Source: RPQJ01 sp963698735 (GTDB lineage Bacteria; Pseudomonadota; Gammaproteobacteria; Steroidobacterales; Steroidobacteraceae). From it: 64,000 nucleotides of DNA. The notes beneath the pieces were generated by a model. That model saw only the letters and a program-made list of their open reading frames with translations. It ran no database searches and was not told where the DNA came from. Position numbers and translations under genes: made by a program. Position 1 is the first letter of the stretch. Each line of letters begins with the position of its first letter. Below are positions 57,146 to 64,000 of the stretch, one piece after another. The stretch is from assembly GCA_963698735.1 (NCBI GenBank), contig CAVOSA010000012.1, forward strand, positions 62,001-126,000, read 5' to 3'.

Positions 57146-58093
57146 GTGCAGAAGCCTCAGTATCTTGTTAGCAATCGTTCCATGTGGCGCGTAGCCATCC
57201 TCGCCACCACCGTGCTAACCGGGACCTGCGCTGCGGCGGCGGACGACACCGCGAAACGCGGGGCTGCGACCCGCGCGGAGACCTCGCAATCGGATCGGCC
57301 GGACGTGACGACCTCGTTCGTCGCCTATCTGGTCACGGTGAACGACCGGACCTTCCCCGTGGCCGGCGAGTTACGCGTCCCAAGAATTCCGGGTGCGGGC
57401 GCCCAGCCGGCGGTCGTGATCGTGCACGGCTCGGGCGGCGTCGACAGCCGGGGCCAGCGCTATGCCACTGCGCTGAACGCGGCCGGCTTCGTCACGCTGG
57501 AAATCGACCTGTGGGCGGCGCGCGGCATCCGCAGCCCGGCCGAGCGGCCGAAGGGCGTGCAGGAGACGCTCCCGGATGCCTTCGGAGCGCTGGCACTACT
57601 GAGCGCTCGCACCGACGTCGACCCACGACGCATCGGCATCATGGGATTTTCGTGGGGCGGTGTGGTCTCGATGCTGACCGCGACGCGGCAGTACCGGGAC
57701 AGATTCGCCATCGGTGATCAGGCGTTCGCGGCCCATGCCCCGCTGTATCCGGTCTGCTGGGTCTACAACGCGGTGCCGGGTTACGAATTCAAGGACCTGG
57801 TCGGCGCGCCCGTGTTCATCCAGGCCGGGACGGCGGATACCTACGATGATCCTGCCCGTTGCACGCGGCTGCGGGAATCCTTGCCGGAGCCGTCGCGCGG
57901 TTTGGTCGACGTGCGCATGTATGACGGCGCGACGCACGGCTGGGACAGGCGCGAGCCGGAGATGACGATCAACGACCCGTTCGCCCACGAGGGGCGCGGC
58001 GGTCCCGTCGCAATGCTTGGTGACGCGAAGGCAACCCACGCTTCGGTCGCGGCAATCGTCGATTACTTTTCCCGTGTACTCAAGCCTCGGTGA
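57146..58093 (+). CDS. Exported dienelactone hydrolase-like alpha/beta hydrolase
   Basis: The 315-residue protein has a signal peptide (about residues 13-32, ATTVLTGTCAAAA). The alpha/beta hydrolase core has VVIVHGSGGVDSRG, the nucleophile motif GFSWGG near residue 170, Asp in AGTADTYDD and His in GATHGWDR. It resembles dienelactone hydrolases but is exported, so a periplasmic ester or lactone is the likely substrate. GTG at 57146 has GGAG upstream; ATG at 57182 is the alternative. Its stop overlaps the next gene by 4 bp (GTGA). Confidence 0.87.
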   Translation: MQKPQYLVSNRSMWRVAILATTVLTGTCAAAADDTAKRGAATRAETSQSDRPDVTTSFVAYLVTVNDRTFPVAGELRVPRIPGAGAQPAVVIVHGSGGVDSRGQRYATALNAAGFVTLEIDLWAARGIRSPAERPKGVQETLPDAFGALALLSARTDVDPRRIGIMGFSWGGVVSMLTATRQYRDRFAIGDQAFAAHAPLYPVCWVYNAVPGYEFKDLVGAPVFIQAGTADTYDDPARCTRLRESLPEPSRGLVDVRMYDGATHGWDRREPEMTINDPFAHEGRGGPVAMLGDAKATHASVAAIVDYFSRVLKPR

Positions 58094-60315
58094 TCCGCGA
58101 CCCGGGGCCGTTGTTCGACTGGAGCGCCGAAATGCCCGACAACTCTTTGCTGGCGGCACGGCCTCGGCAGCGCCTGCCATGGTCCGAGCGGTCATGGCGA
58201 AGAATCCTGGTCGACACCCAGATTCCGGACTGGGACCCGAGTTTTCTCTCGCGCCTTACCCCGGAGTCCATCGTCGAGGCCGTCGCGAATTCAGGGGCCG
58301 AGGCCGCAATGGTCTATTTCCAGTCGCACACAGGTCTGTGCAACTGGCCCACTGCAAGCGGCGCCACCCACGGCGCGTTTGCCAACGGCGATTCTCTCGG
58401 CCGCACCGTCGATCTGCTGCACGCACGCGGCGTGCCGGTGTGCGCTTACTACAGCGTCCAGTTTAACAACTGGGCCTACCTCAATCATCCGGACTGGCGC
58501 GTCGTGCAGTCGACGCGCAACGTCATGGGATCGTTGCCGACTCCGCGCTACGGACTGTGCTGCGCCAACAATCCGGGATACCGCACTTTCGTAATCGCTC
58601 AAACCCGGGAGATCCTCGCCGGGTACGATGTCGACGCCGTTTTCTTCGACATGATGTGGCAACCAGGCATCTGCGGCTGCTTGCATTGCCGTGCGCGACT
58701 TACGGCCGAGACAGGCTTGTCTTTCCCGCAGGTGATCGACTGGTTCGACGCAGGATGGTGCATGTTTCAGGCCGCGCGGGAACGATGGACCACTGCCTGG
58801 GCGGGCGAACTGCGGGAAGTCGTTCGCTCAGTGGACCCGAGCCTGGAGGTCTACCACAACTTCGCGATGGGCGTGGCCAACTGGTCGCGCGCACAGTCCT
58901 TTGAGTCGGCGCAGGCGCACGACTTTCTGGGCGGTGATTTCTACGGCGGGCGCGATGAACAACTAGTCGTATGCCGCCTGCTGCGCAACCTGTCGGCGAA
59001 GCAGCCGATCGAGTTCATGACGACGATCAGCGCAGGCCTGACGGACCACGAGACCCTGAAGAGCCAGGAGGAACTCGATCTGCTTGCCTTCGCGGCGACG
59101 GCGCACAGCGCAGCGTTCCTCGCGATTGCAGCCTGGGACCCGGACGGGTCACTCAATCCAGCGGCCCTGGAGCGAATCCGGACTTCGTTCGCGCAGACAC
59201 GACTATACGAACCATTTCTTGGCGGCCGCCCCGTCGAGGACGTCGGGGTCTACTTCAGCAGCGAGTCGAAGGTGAATTTCGCGGAGAACGGCACGCCGCT
59301 GGCGGACCTGTCAACGTCTGGGGCGGCCAACTATCCACATTTCCATGCCGTGCGTGGCGCATGCCGGGCGCTGCAGGCCGCACACGTCCCCTTCGGCATC
59401 CTGACACGGCGACAATTGGGCGAACTCGACCGGTACAGAGTGCTGGTGCTGCCCAACGTGCTGCGCATGGACGCAGAAGAATGCGAGGCGATGCGGGCTT
59501 TTGTCGTACGCGGTGGCCGCCTGTACGGGAGCCGACTCACGTCATTGACTGAGACCCGGGGTGTCAGGCGCGCAGAATTCGCGCTGGCCGACGTTTTCGG
59601 GGTGCATTTCGTCGCGGAAGAGCGTGGCCGGATGGTCTACGTCGAACCCGCGACCGGCGACGTGGCGCAGGCGATCGCTCCGCACAGGCGACTGGCTCAT
59701 GCCATTGATCGGAACGCTCTGACCGGTGCGGTGCGTGCCATCGCAACCGCGGGCGAAGTGCTCGCACGCTTGACCCTGCCCTATGGTCACCCGCATGAAG
59801 GGTCGGTCGACGATCACCATTGGTCCAGCATTCACTCGTTTCCGCCGGACGAGCAGCTCGACGCGGCCACCCTCGTTCGGCATGCCTTCGGCGCCGGTAC
59901 GGCGATATATGCGGCCATCGACCTGGAGGCAGGCGCCGCTCCGAGCCAATCACTGTTCGTGGCGCTCATCCGCGAGTTGCTGGGCGTCGCACCCCCGCAG
60001 ATCGAAGCCGACGCACCGGCGTGTGTCTGGCTCACCGCCTTCGATCAACCCGAGCGGCAACGCCTGGTCGCGAACCTGCTCAATTATCCGATCGAAGCGC
60101 CGATCATTCCGGTCGGCGCGATTCGGATACGCATTCGTCATCCGCGCGGAGGTCGAATCCAGCGAGTGACGTTGGCGCCCGACCACGAGCCGATCGAGTT
60201 CGAATCGACACCCACCGGCGTCATTGCGACTTTGCCGCGCCTCGGCGTGTTTGCGATGCTGGTGATCGAGTACGCGGCCGAGCAAGGGGAGACGAGCGAT
60301 GCGCAACGGACATGA
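58090..60315 (+). CDS. GHL6-type glycoside-hydrolase-like protein with trimerisation-like domain
   Basis: The 741-residue protein has an N-terminal TIM-barrel-like domain (about residues 35-360) with an acidic motif VDAVFFDMMW and a C-x-C-x-x-C motif (CGCLHCRARL) as in the GHL6 group of predicted glycosyl hydrolases. A second domain (about 400-560) resembles the trimerisation/GATase-like domain of beta-galactosidases (VLVLPNVLRMDAEE, VVRGGRLYG), and a beta-rich tail follows. No signal peptide is seen, so it is probably cytoplasmic. The GTG start is coupled to the upstream stop; ATG at 58132 is an alternative. The sugar substrate is unknown. Confidence 0.75.
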   Translation: MIRDPGPLFDWSAEMPDNSLLAARPRQRLPWSERSWRRILVDTQIPDWDPSFLSRLTPESIVEAVANSGAEAAMVYFQSHTGLCNWPTASGATHGAFANGDSLGRTVDLLHARGVPVCAYYSVQFNNWAYLNHPDWRVVQSTRNVMGSLPTPRYGLCCANNPGYRTFVIAQTREILAGYDVDAVFFDMMWQPGICGCLHCRARLTAETGLSFPQVIDWFDAGWCMFQAARERWTTAWAGELREVVRSVDPSLEVYHNFAMGVANWSRAQSFESAQAHDFLGGDFYGGRDEQLVVCRLLRNLSAKQPIEFMTTISAGLTDHETLKSQEELDLLAFAATAHSAAFLAIAAWDPDGSLNPAALERIRTSFAQTRLYEPFLGGRPVEDVGVYFSSESKVNFAENGTPLADLSTSGAANYPHFHAVRGACRALQAAHVPFGILTRRQLGELDRYRVLVLPNVLRMDAEECEAMRAFVVRGGRLYGSRLTSLTETRGVRRAEFALADVFGVHFVAEERGRMVYVEPATGDVAQAIAPHRRLAHAIDRNALTGAVRAIATAGEVLARLTLPYGHPHEGSVDDHHWSSIHSFPPDEQLDAATLVRHAFGAGTAIYAAIDLEAGAAPSQSLFVALIRELLGVAPPQIEADAPACVWLTAFDQPERQRLVANLLNYPIEAPIIPVGAIRIRIRHPRGGRIQRVTLAPDHEPIEFESTPTGVIATLPRLGVFAMLVIEYAAEQGETSDAQRT

Positions 60316-61591
60316 ACTGCCAGTCGATGTGCGCGGCCTGCACACGCTCTCCGCAGAGGTTGGACCGGCGGTCGACGCCGCGCTCGAGCGCGGTCGCGGA
60401 TTGCTGCGGCTGTCGCCATGCTGGGTTCCGCGTTCGTTCCTGCATCCGGGCCGTCGACTGAAGCTCGACCCGCGCGACCTGTATGCGTTCGGAATCGCCC
60501 GCGGCGGCATCGACGAGCGCTGGTTTGGATCCACGACCGCGGCAGCCAACGACAATCGCACGGCGGACGAAGGGTTGAGCTATGTCGTGGACGGCAATCG
60601 CAGGTTCACGCTGCGGGACGCCGTTGCCACACGTGGGCCCGCGCTGATTGGCGAAAGAATGTGGGGGCGCCACAAAGGCTGGCCTGTCTATTCCAAGTTC
60701 TTCGACAATATGGGTCCGATCCCGCTGCACATGCACCAGGATCGCGAGCACGCGCGCCTGGTGGGTCGGGAGGGCAAGCCGGAGGGCTACTACTTTCCGC
60801 CGCAGCACAACGCCACCGGCAACGCCTTTCCATACACGTTTTTCGGCCTGTCACCGAACACGCGCCCGGCCGATGTACGACGGGCGCTCGATCGCTGGTC
60901 GATCGGCGACAACCGCATCCTGGACCTGTCGGTGGCCTATGCGCTGACTCCGGGCACCGGCTGGCTCGTGGGCCCGGGAATCCTGCATGCGCCGGGCTCC
61001 TTGTGCACCTACGAGCCGCAATGGGGCTCGGATGTGTTTGGCATGTACCAGAATCTGTGCGAGGGCCGCGAAGTGCCGCGCGAACTGCTGGTCAAGGACG
61101 TGCCCGTCGACCGTCATGACGACTTGGATCACCTCGTGGCACAGCTCGACTGGGACGCGAACGTCGATCCGCACTTCAAAGAGAACCATCATCTCGTGCC
61201 GGTCGACGTGGCCGACACGGTGCAGGAGGGTTGGATCGATCGCTGGGTCGTCTATGGACGGGTGCACGGCGAGTTATTGTTCACGGCACGCGAATTGACC
61301 GTCGACCCCGGGGTCCGGCTGACGCTGCGGGATCCCGGCGCATCGAGTGCGATCGTGGTCCAAGGCCAGGGAACGGCCAATGGCCTGGTCTTGAGCTCGC
61401 CCACCATGATCGGCTTTCATGACATGACGCAGGACGAGATCTTCATCACCGAGCCGGCCGCGCAGGCAGGCGTGGTGATCGAGAACACCTCGAGCGTCGA
61501 ACCGCTCGTGCTACTGCGCTACTTCGGGCCGGACACGGACCTCGACGCGCCGCAAGTCGGCGGCTCGCAGCACGCACGTCACTCGGCGTAG
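60299..61591 (+). CDS. Cupin / phosphomannose isomerase-like protein
   Basis: The 430-residue protein has a cupin-like metal site PIPLHMHQDREHA near residue 142, as in type I mannose-6-phosphate isomerases, and later HAPGSLCTYEPQWGSD. The C-terminal region is a second beta-rich domain. It may isomerise a phosphorylated or free sugar, but identity with ManA is not claimed. The ATG at 60299 has GGGGAG upstream and overlaps the glycosidase gene by 17 bp. It is the last gene of the plus-strand run and converges with the Gfo/Idh gene (13-bp overlap). Confidence 0.7.
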   Translation: MRNGHELPVDVRGLHTLSAEVGPAVDAALERGRGLLRLSPCWVPRSFLHPGRRLKLDPRDLYAFGIARGGIDERWFGSTTAAANDNRTADEGLSYVVDGNRRFTLRDAVATRGPALIGERMWGRHKGWPVYSKFFDNMGPIPLHMHQDREHARLVGREGKPEGYYFPPQHNATGNAFPYTFFGLSPNTRPADVRRALDRWSIGDNRILDLSVAYALTPGTGWLVGPGILHAPGSLCTYEPQWGSDVFGMYQNLCEGREVPRELLVKDVPVDRHDDLDHLVAQLDWDANVDPHFKENHHLVPVDVADTVQEGWIDRWVVYGRVHGELLFTARELTVDPGVRLTLRDPGASSAIVVQGQGTANGLVLSSPTMIGFHDMTQDEIFITEPAAQAGVVIENTSSVEPLVLLRYFGPDTDLDAPQVGGSQHARHSA

Positions 61592-62567
61592 CCACCCACG
61601 CCGGCCGCGGCGTAGATCGACTCGATCGCGGCAATATTTTCCAGGACGTCATCGCCCTCCGTCGGCAGGGTCGCGCCCGAGCCGATCGCGTCGACCACGG
61701 CGAGCAGCTGGTGGTAGTAGCTCGAGGTGGTCACCGACGTCTCGTTGCGCCAGTCGCCGTCGCCAGAACGCCAGCGCAATTCGTGTCCCCATTGAGGCGC
61801 GATCGGATTGCGCACGAACAGTTCTCCCGACGGTGCCGACCAGCTGCAGGGTGGTGGTGCGGCCGCGGTCATGCGCAATCATCGAGCAGAACAGCGATCG
61901 ACCGCGCACCGGCAACATGGCGAAGGTCAGCCCGTACGAGCTGGTCGACACCGGTTGACGACATCTCGACGGTGGCGCTGGTTACCTCGAAAGAACCGGC
62001 GAGCGTTCGCAACCAGTGCACCGGGTAGCAGCCCAGGTCCATCAGCGCTCCACCGGCCAGGTCAGGCCGCCACCGGATCTGTCCGGGTTGCTGCGGCACC
62101 GGCACGTCGATCACCGCGTGCGCTTCCAGCAGTTCACCGAGCGCGCCGCTGCGCACGATCTCGAGAATTCGATTGAAAAGCGGGTGGTAGCGGTAATGAA
62201 ACGCTTCGATCAGGCGTCGATTCGAATGTGCGGCAGCGGCAATCATGCGGGCAGCGGCAGCGCTCGATGGCGCGGACGGCTTTTCCATCAGCACGTGCTT
62301 GCCCGCTTGCAGCGCAGCGATGCCCCAGCGCTCGTGCAACGTGATCGGCAGCGAGATGTAGACGAGATCGACGTCCGCTCGCGTCAACAGCGCGGCATAG
62401 GAGGCCGCCACGTTCGGTATGCCATGTTCGGCCGCAAAGCTAAGCGCCCGATCCAGATCGCGTGCAGCCACCGCTGTGACTTCGACGGCGTCGATGTCCC
62501 GGGCCGGCCCAATCAGCGCCATCGGCGCGATGCCCGAGGCGCCGAGCAGGCCAACTCGCAACGTCAT
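61579..62567 (-). pseudogene. Gfo/Idh/MocA family oxidoreductase, frameshifted
   Basis: The N-terminus has the nucleotide-binding motif VGLLGASGIAP and the typical VYISLPITLHERW and KHVLMEKPSA segments, with EAFHYRYHP downstream; the C-terminal part has GELFVRNPIAPQWGHELRW. The frame is broken at about 61950 and again at about 61835 (one extra G): three pieces, each with normal family sequence (FAMLPVRGRSLFCSM in the middle piece), join into one protein of about 328 residues. Members oxidise sugars or sugar-like alcohols with NAD(P). Real decay and sequencing error cannot be told apart here. Confidence 0.78.
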
Positions 62568-62597
62568 GCGAATTCCATTTTGGCGGCAAGCAAACGC

Positions 62598-63047
62598 TCA
62601 GCGCCCACGCAGCGCGACGGCGTCGATCTCAATGCGGACGCCCGGCGGCAACGCGATGCCAGGCGCCGTGGTCCGGGCCGGGCGGTGCTTGCCGAAGAAC
62701 TCAGCATAGGCGGCGTTCATGCCGGCAAAGTCAGCGGCATCGGCGAGGTAGACGGTCACCTTGACCACACGGTCGCGTTCGCTACCCGCGGCATCCAGCA
62801 GGGTCTGGACATTCGTCAGCGTCTGCCGGGTTTGATTGCCGATGTCGCCGCCCACCATCGAACGTGCCGTCGCGTCGTACGGCAGCTGGCCGGAGACAAA
62901 GACGAAATCCCCGGCGACCACGGCGGACGCGTACGGCCCGAGCGATGGCGCACCAGCAGCACTCACCTCGCGAGGGTCTGCGGGTGCGCCGGATCCCGCG
63001 GCGCACCCGGCCAGAGCAACGACCATGCCGACGACGGCCGCGCGCAC
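62598..63047 (-). CDS. RidA family protein with lipoprotein signal
   Basis: The 149-residue protein has an N-terminal lipoprotein signal (VVALAGC, cysteine near residue 15) followed by a RidA/YjgF domain (about 30-148). The conserved Arg in PARTT and the Glu in VRIEIDAVA are present. RidA deaminates reactive 2-aminoacrylate in the cytoplasm, but this protein is predicted to be exported and membrane-anchored, so its role is different or unknown. GTG start at 63047. It is downstream of the TonB receptor, 12 bp from its stop. Confidence 0.82.
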   Translation of the reverse strand: MRAAVVGMVVALAGCAAGSGAPADPREVSAAGAPSLGPYASAVVAGDFVFVSGQLPYDATARSMVGGDIGNQTRQTLTNVQTLLDAAGSERDRVVKVTVYLADAADFAGMNAAYAEFFGKHRPARTTAPGIALPPGVRIEIDAVALRGR

Positions 63048-63059
63048 TGCCGTCTCCGC

Positions 63060-64000
63060 TCAGAACCTGATCGACCCGGTGATGCCCCAAGTCCGCGGCT
63101 GCCGGGCGGTCACGATTCCTCCGAACAGTTCGAGTCCATCCCGGGGACCGGCACCGATGGCGCCCTTGACGAAGTCGAAGCGTCGGCCGGGGTTCGGGGT
63201 GAACGTTCCGACCAAGGCGGCGTCCTCGTCCGTGGCGTTCTCGACCCACAGGCGCACTGAGTACCGGTCCCAATCGAAGCCGGTGCGCAGGTTCAGGTTG
63301 GTCGCGTCGCCGACATACGCGTCGGCGGTCTGCACCGCGCTCTGGTCGGACTGGTAGCTCAGGTCGGCACGGCTCACCCAGTCAAGAGTGGCCGAGACAG
63401 GGTAGGTGTACTGGCCGCTGACGAAGCCCTGCCACTCGGAGACGTACTGCAGGCGCGTGCCGTCTAGCACCGGGTCCACACCGATGGCGGCCAGTGTGCC
63501 GAACGTGTAGTCGTCGTAGCTCGAGTCTGTGTACGCGATGCCCGCGTCGAGGGTTAAGCGATCGAACGGCCGTGCCCGCACCTCCAGTTCGATGCCCTGC
63601 ACTGTCGTCGCGCCGGCGTTGACGTTCAGCAAGGCGCCGGTCTGGCCAAGGGCCCGCACGATCTGGTCGGTCCAGTCGATGTAATAGGCCGCCACATTGA
63701 AAACGAGCCGGCCGTCCACCCACGTCGTCTTGGCGCCGATTTCATAGTTCCAGGCCGACTCGGGATCGTAGGTGCGCTCTTCGGGCAGGATCGCACCGGC
63801 GACGGTAACGACGTTGAACCCGCCGACCTTCACGCCCTCCGCGGCCGTCGCGTACAGCATGACATCGCCATTCAGCTGATAGTCGATCGTGAACCGCGGC
63901 ACAAAGTTCTGGAAGTCCGTCTCGTCGTCGAAGATGCCCGTGACAAGCCCCGTCAGCTGGCTCTGGTCGACCGAGTAGATCTTCTTTGTTTCGTCCGTCC
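63060..64000 (-). CDS. TonB-dependent receptor, C-terminal part
   Basis: The gene runs in from the right window end; about 313 residues are visible. The pattern PRFTIDYQLNGDVMLYATAAEGVKVGGFN (in parts) is typical of the barrel of receptors of the Xanthomonas/Caulobacter/Sphingomonas kind, and the protein ends in GSIRF with terminal Phe. It imports a siderophore, sugar or other solute using TonB. The N-terminal plug and any regulatory extension lie outside the window. It is followed by the lipoprotein RidA gene. Confidence 0.93.
   Translation of the reverse strand, partial: TDETKKIYSVDQSQLTGLVTGIFDDETDFQNFVPRFTIDYQLNGDVMLYATAAEGVKVGGFNVVTVAGAILPEERTYDPESAWNYEIGAKTTWVDGRLVFNVAAYYIDWTDQIVRALGQTGALLNVNAGATTVQGIELEVRARPFDRLTLDAGIAYTDSSYDDYTFGTLAAIGVDPVLDGTRLQYVSEWQGFVSGQYTYPVSATLDWVSRADLSYQSDQSAVQTADAYVGDATNLNLRTGFDWDRYSVRLWVENATDEDAALVGTFTPNPGRRFDFVKGAIGAGPRDGLELFGGIVTARQPRTWGITGSIRF

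Overview
The window is a GC-rich proteobacterial chromosome segment, most likely from a gammaproteobacterium near the Xanthomonadales, Nevskiales or Steroidobacterales. This is inferred from gene content and order (envC-like / rhodanese / grxC / secB / gpsA / trmL, and glnA / DUF4124 / ntrB / ntrC), from glyQS separated into two genes, and from the TonB-dependent receptor and two-partner secretion loci. No rRNA, tRNA, CRISPR array, prophage or complete insertion sequence was seen.

Region 1 (1-36.6 kb) is mostly housekeeping. It holds a truncated OPT transporter, an EamA transporter, an EnvC-like activator with a GGDEF/EAL protein and a C-terminal processing protease, then rhodanese-grxC-secB-gpsA. 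A CadC-type TPR regulator, trmL, a CBS protein and a class 1B-like dihydroorotate dehydrogenase follow. The nitrogen block is ntrC-ntrB-DUF4124-glnA, and glnA has a recognisable sigma-54 promoter with two NtrC-like sites upstream. Next come a DUF3300/DUF2950 lipoprotein pair, an isolated sulfoacetaldehyde acetyltransferase (xsc), an ABC1 kinase, a large exported lipase-like protein, glyQS-plsC, an exported beta-carbonic anhydrase and a small cytochrome c. Reading frames here are clean.

Region 2 (36.6-54.3 kb) is surface- and secretion-oriented. It has a TpsB/TpsA two-partner secretion operon whose exoprotein carries four nearly identical 249-bp MBG-type repeats, an ECF sigma / anti-sigma operon with two exported proteins, a subtilisin-family protease with an inserted PA domain, a Ca2+/Na+ antiporter and a small outer-membrane protein.

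Region 3 (54.7-64 kb) looks like an accessory catabolic locus. A LysR regulator is divergent from tyrosine phenol-lyase, followed by an exported dienelactone-hydrolase-like enzyme, a GHL6-type glycosidase-like protein and a cupin/phosphomannose-isomerase-like protein. Convergent to these are a Gfo/Idh oxidoreductase, a lipoprotein RidA and a TonB-dependent receptor cut by the window end. This cluster is the best candidate for an uncharacterised pathway.

Four genes between 40.9 and 62 kb (tpsA, the anti-sigma gene, the S8 protease and the Gfo/Idh gene) are interrupted by single-base frameshifts although their motifs are intact. No comparable interruptions were seen in the first 36 kb. Locally poor sequence accuracy is as likely as real gene decay. 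The most structured non-coding sequence is a 354-bp island of nested inverted repeats at 14235-14588, between two convergent genes.
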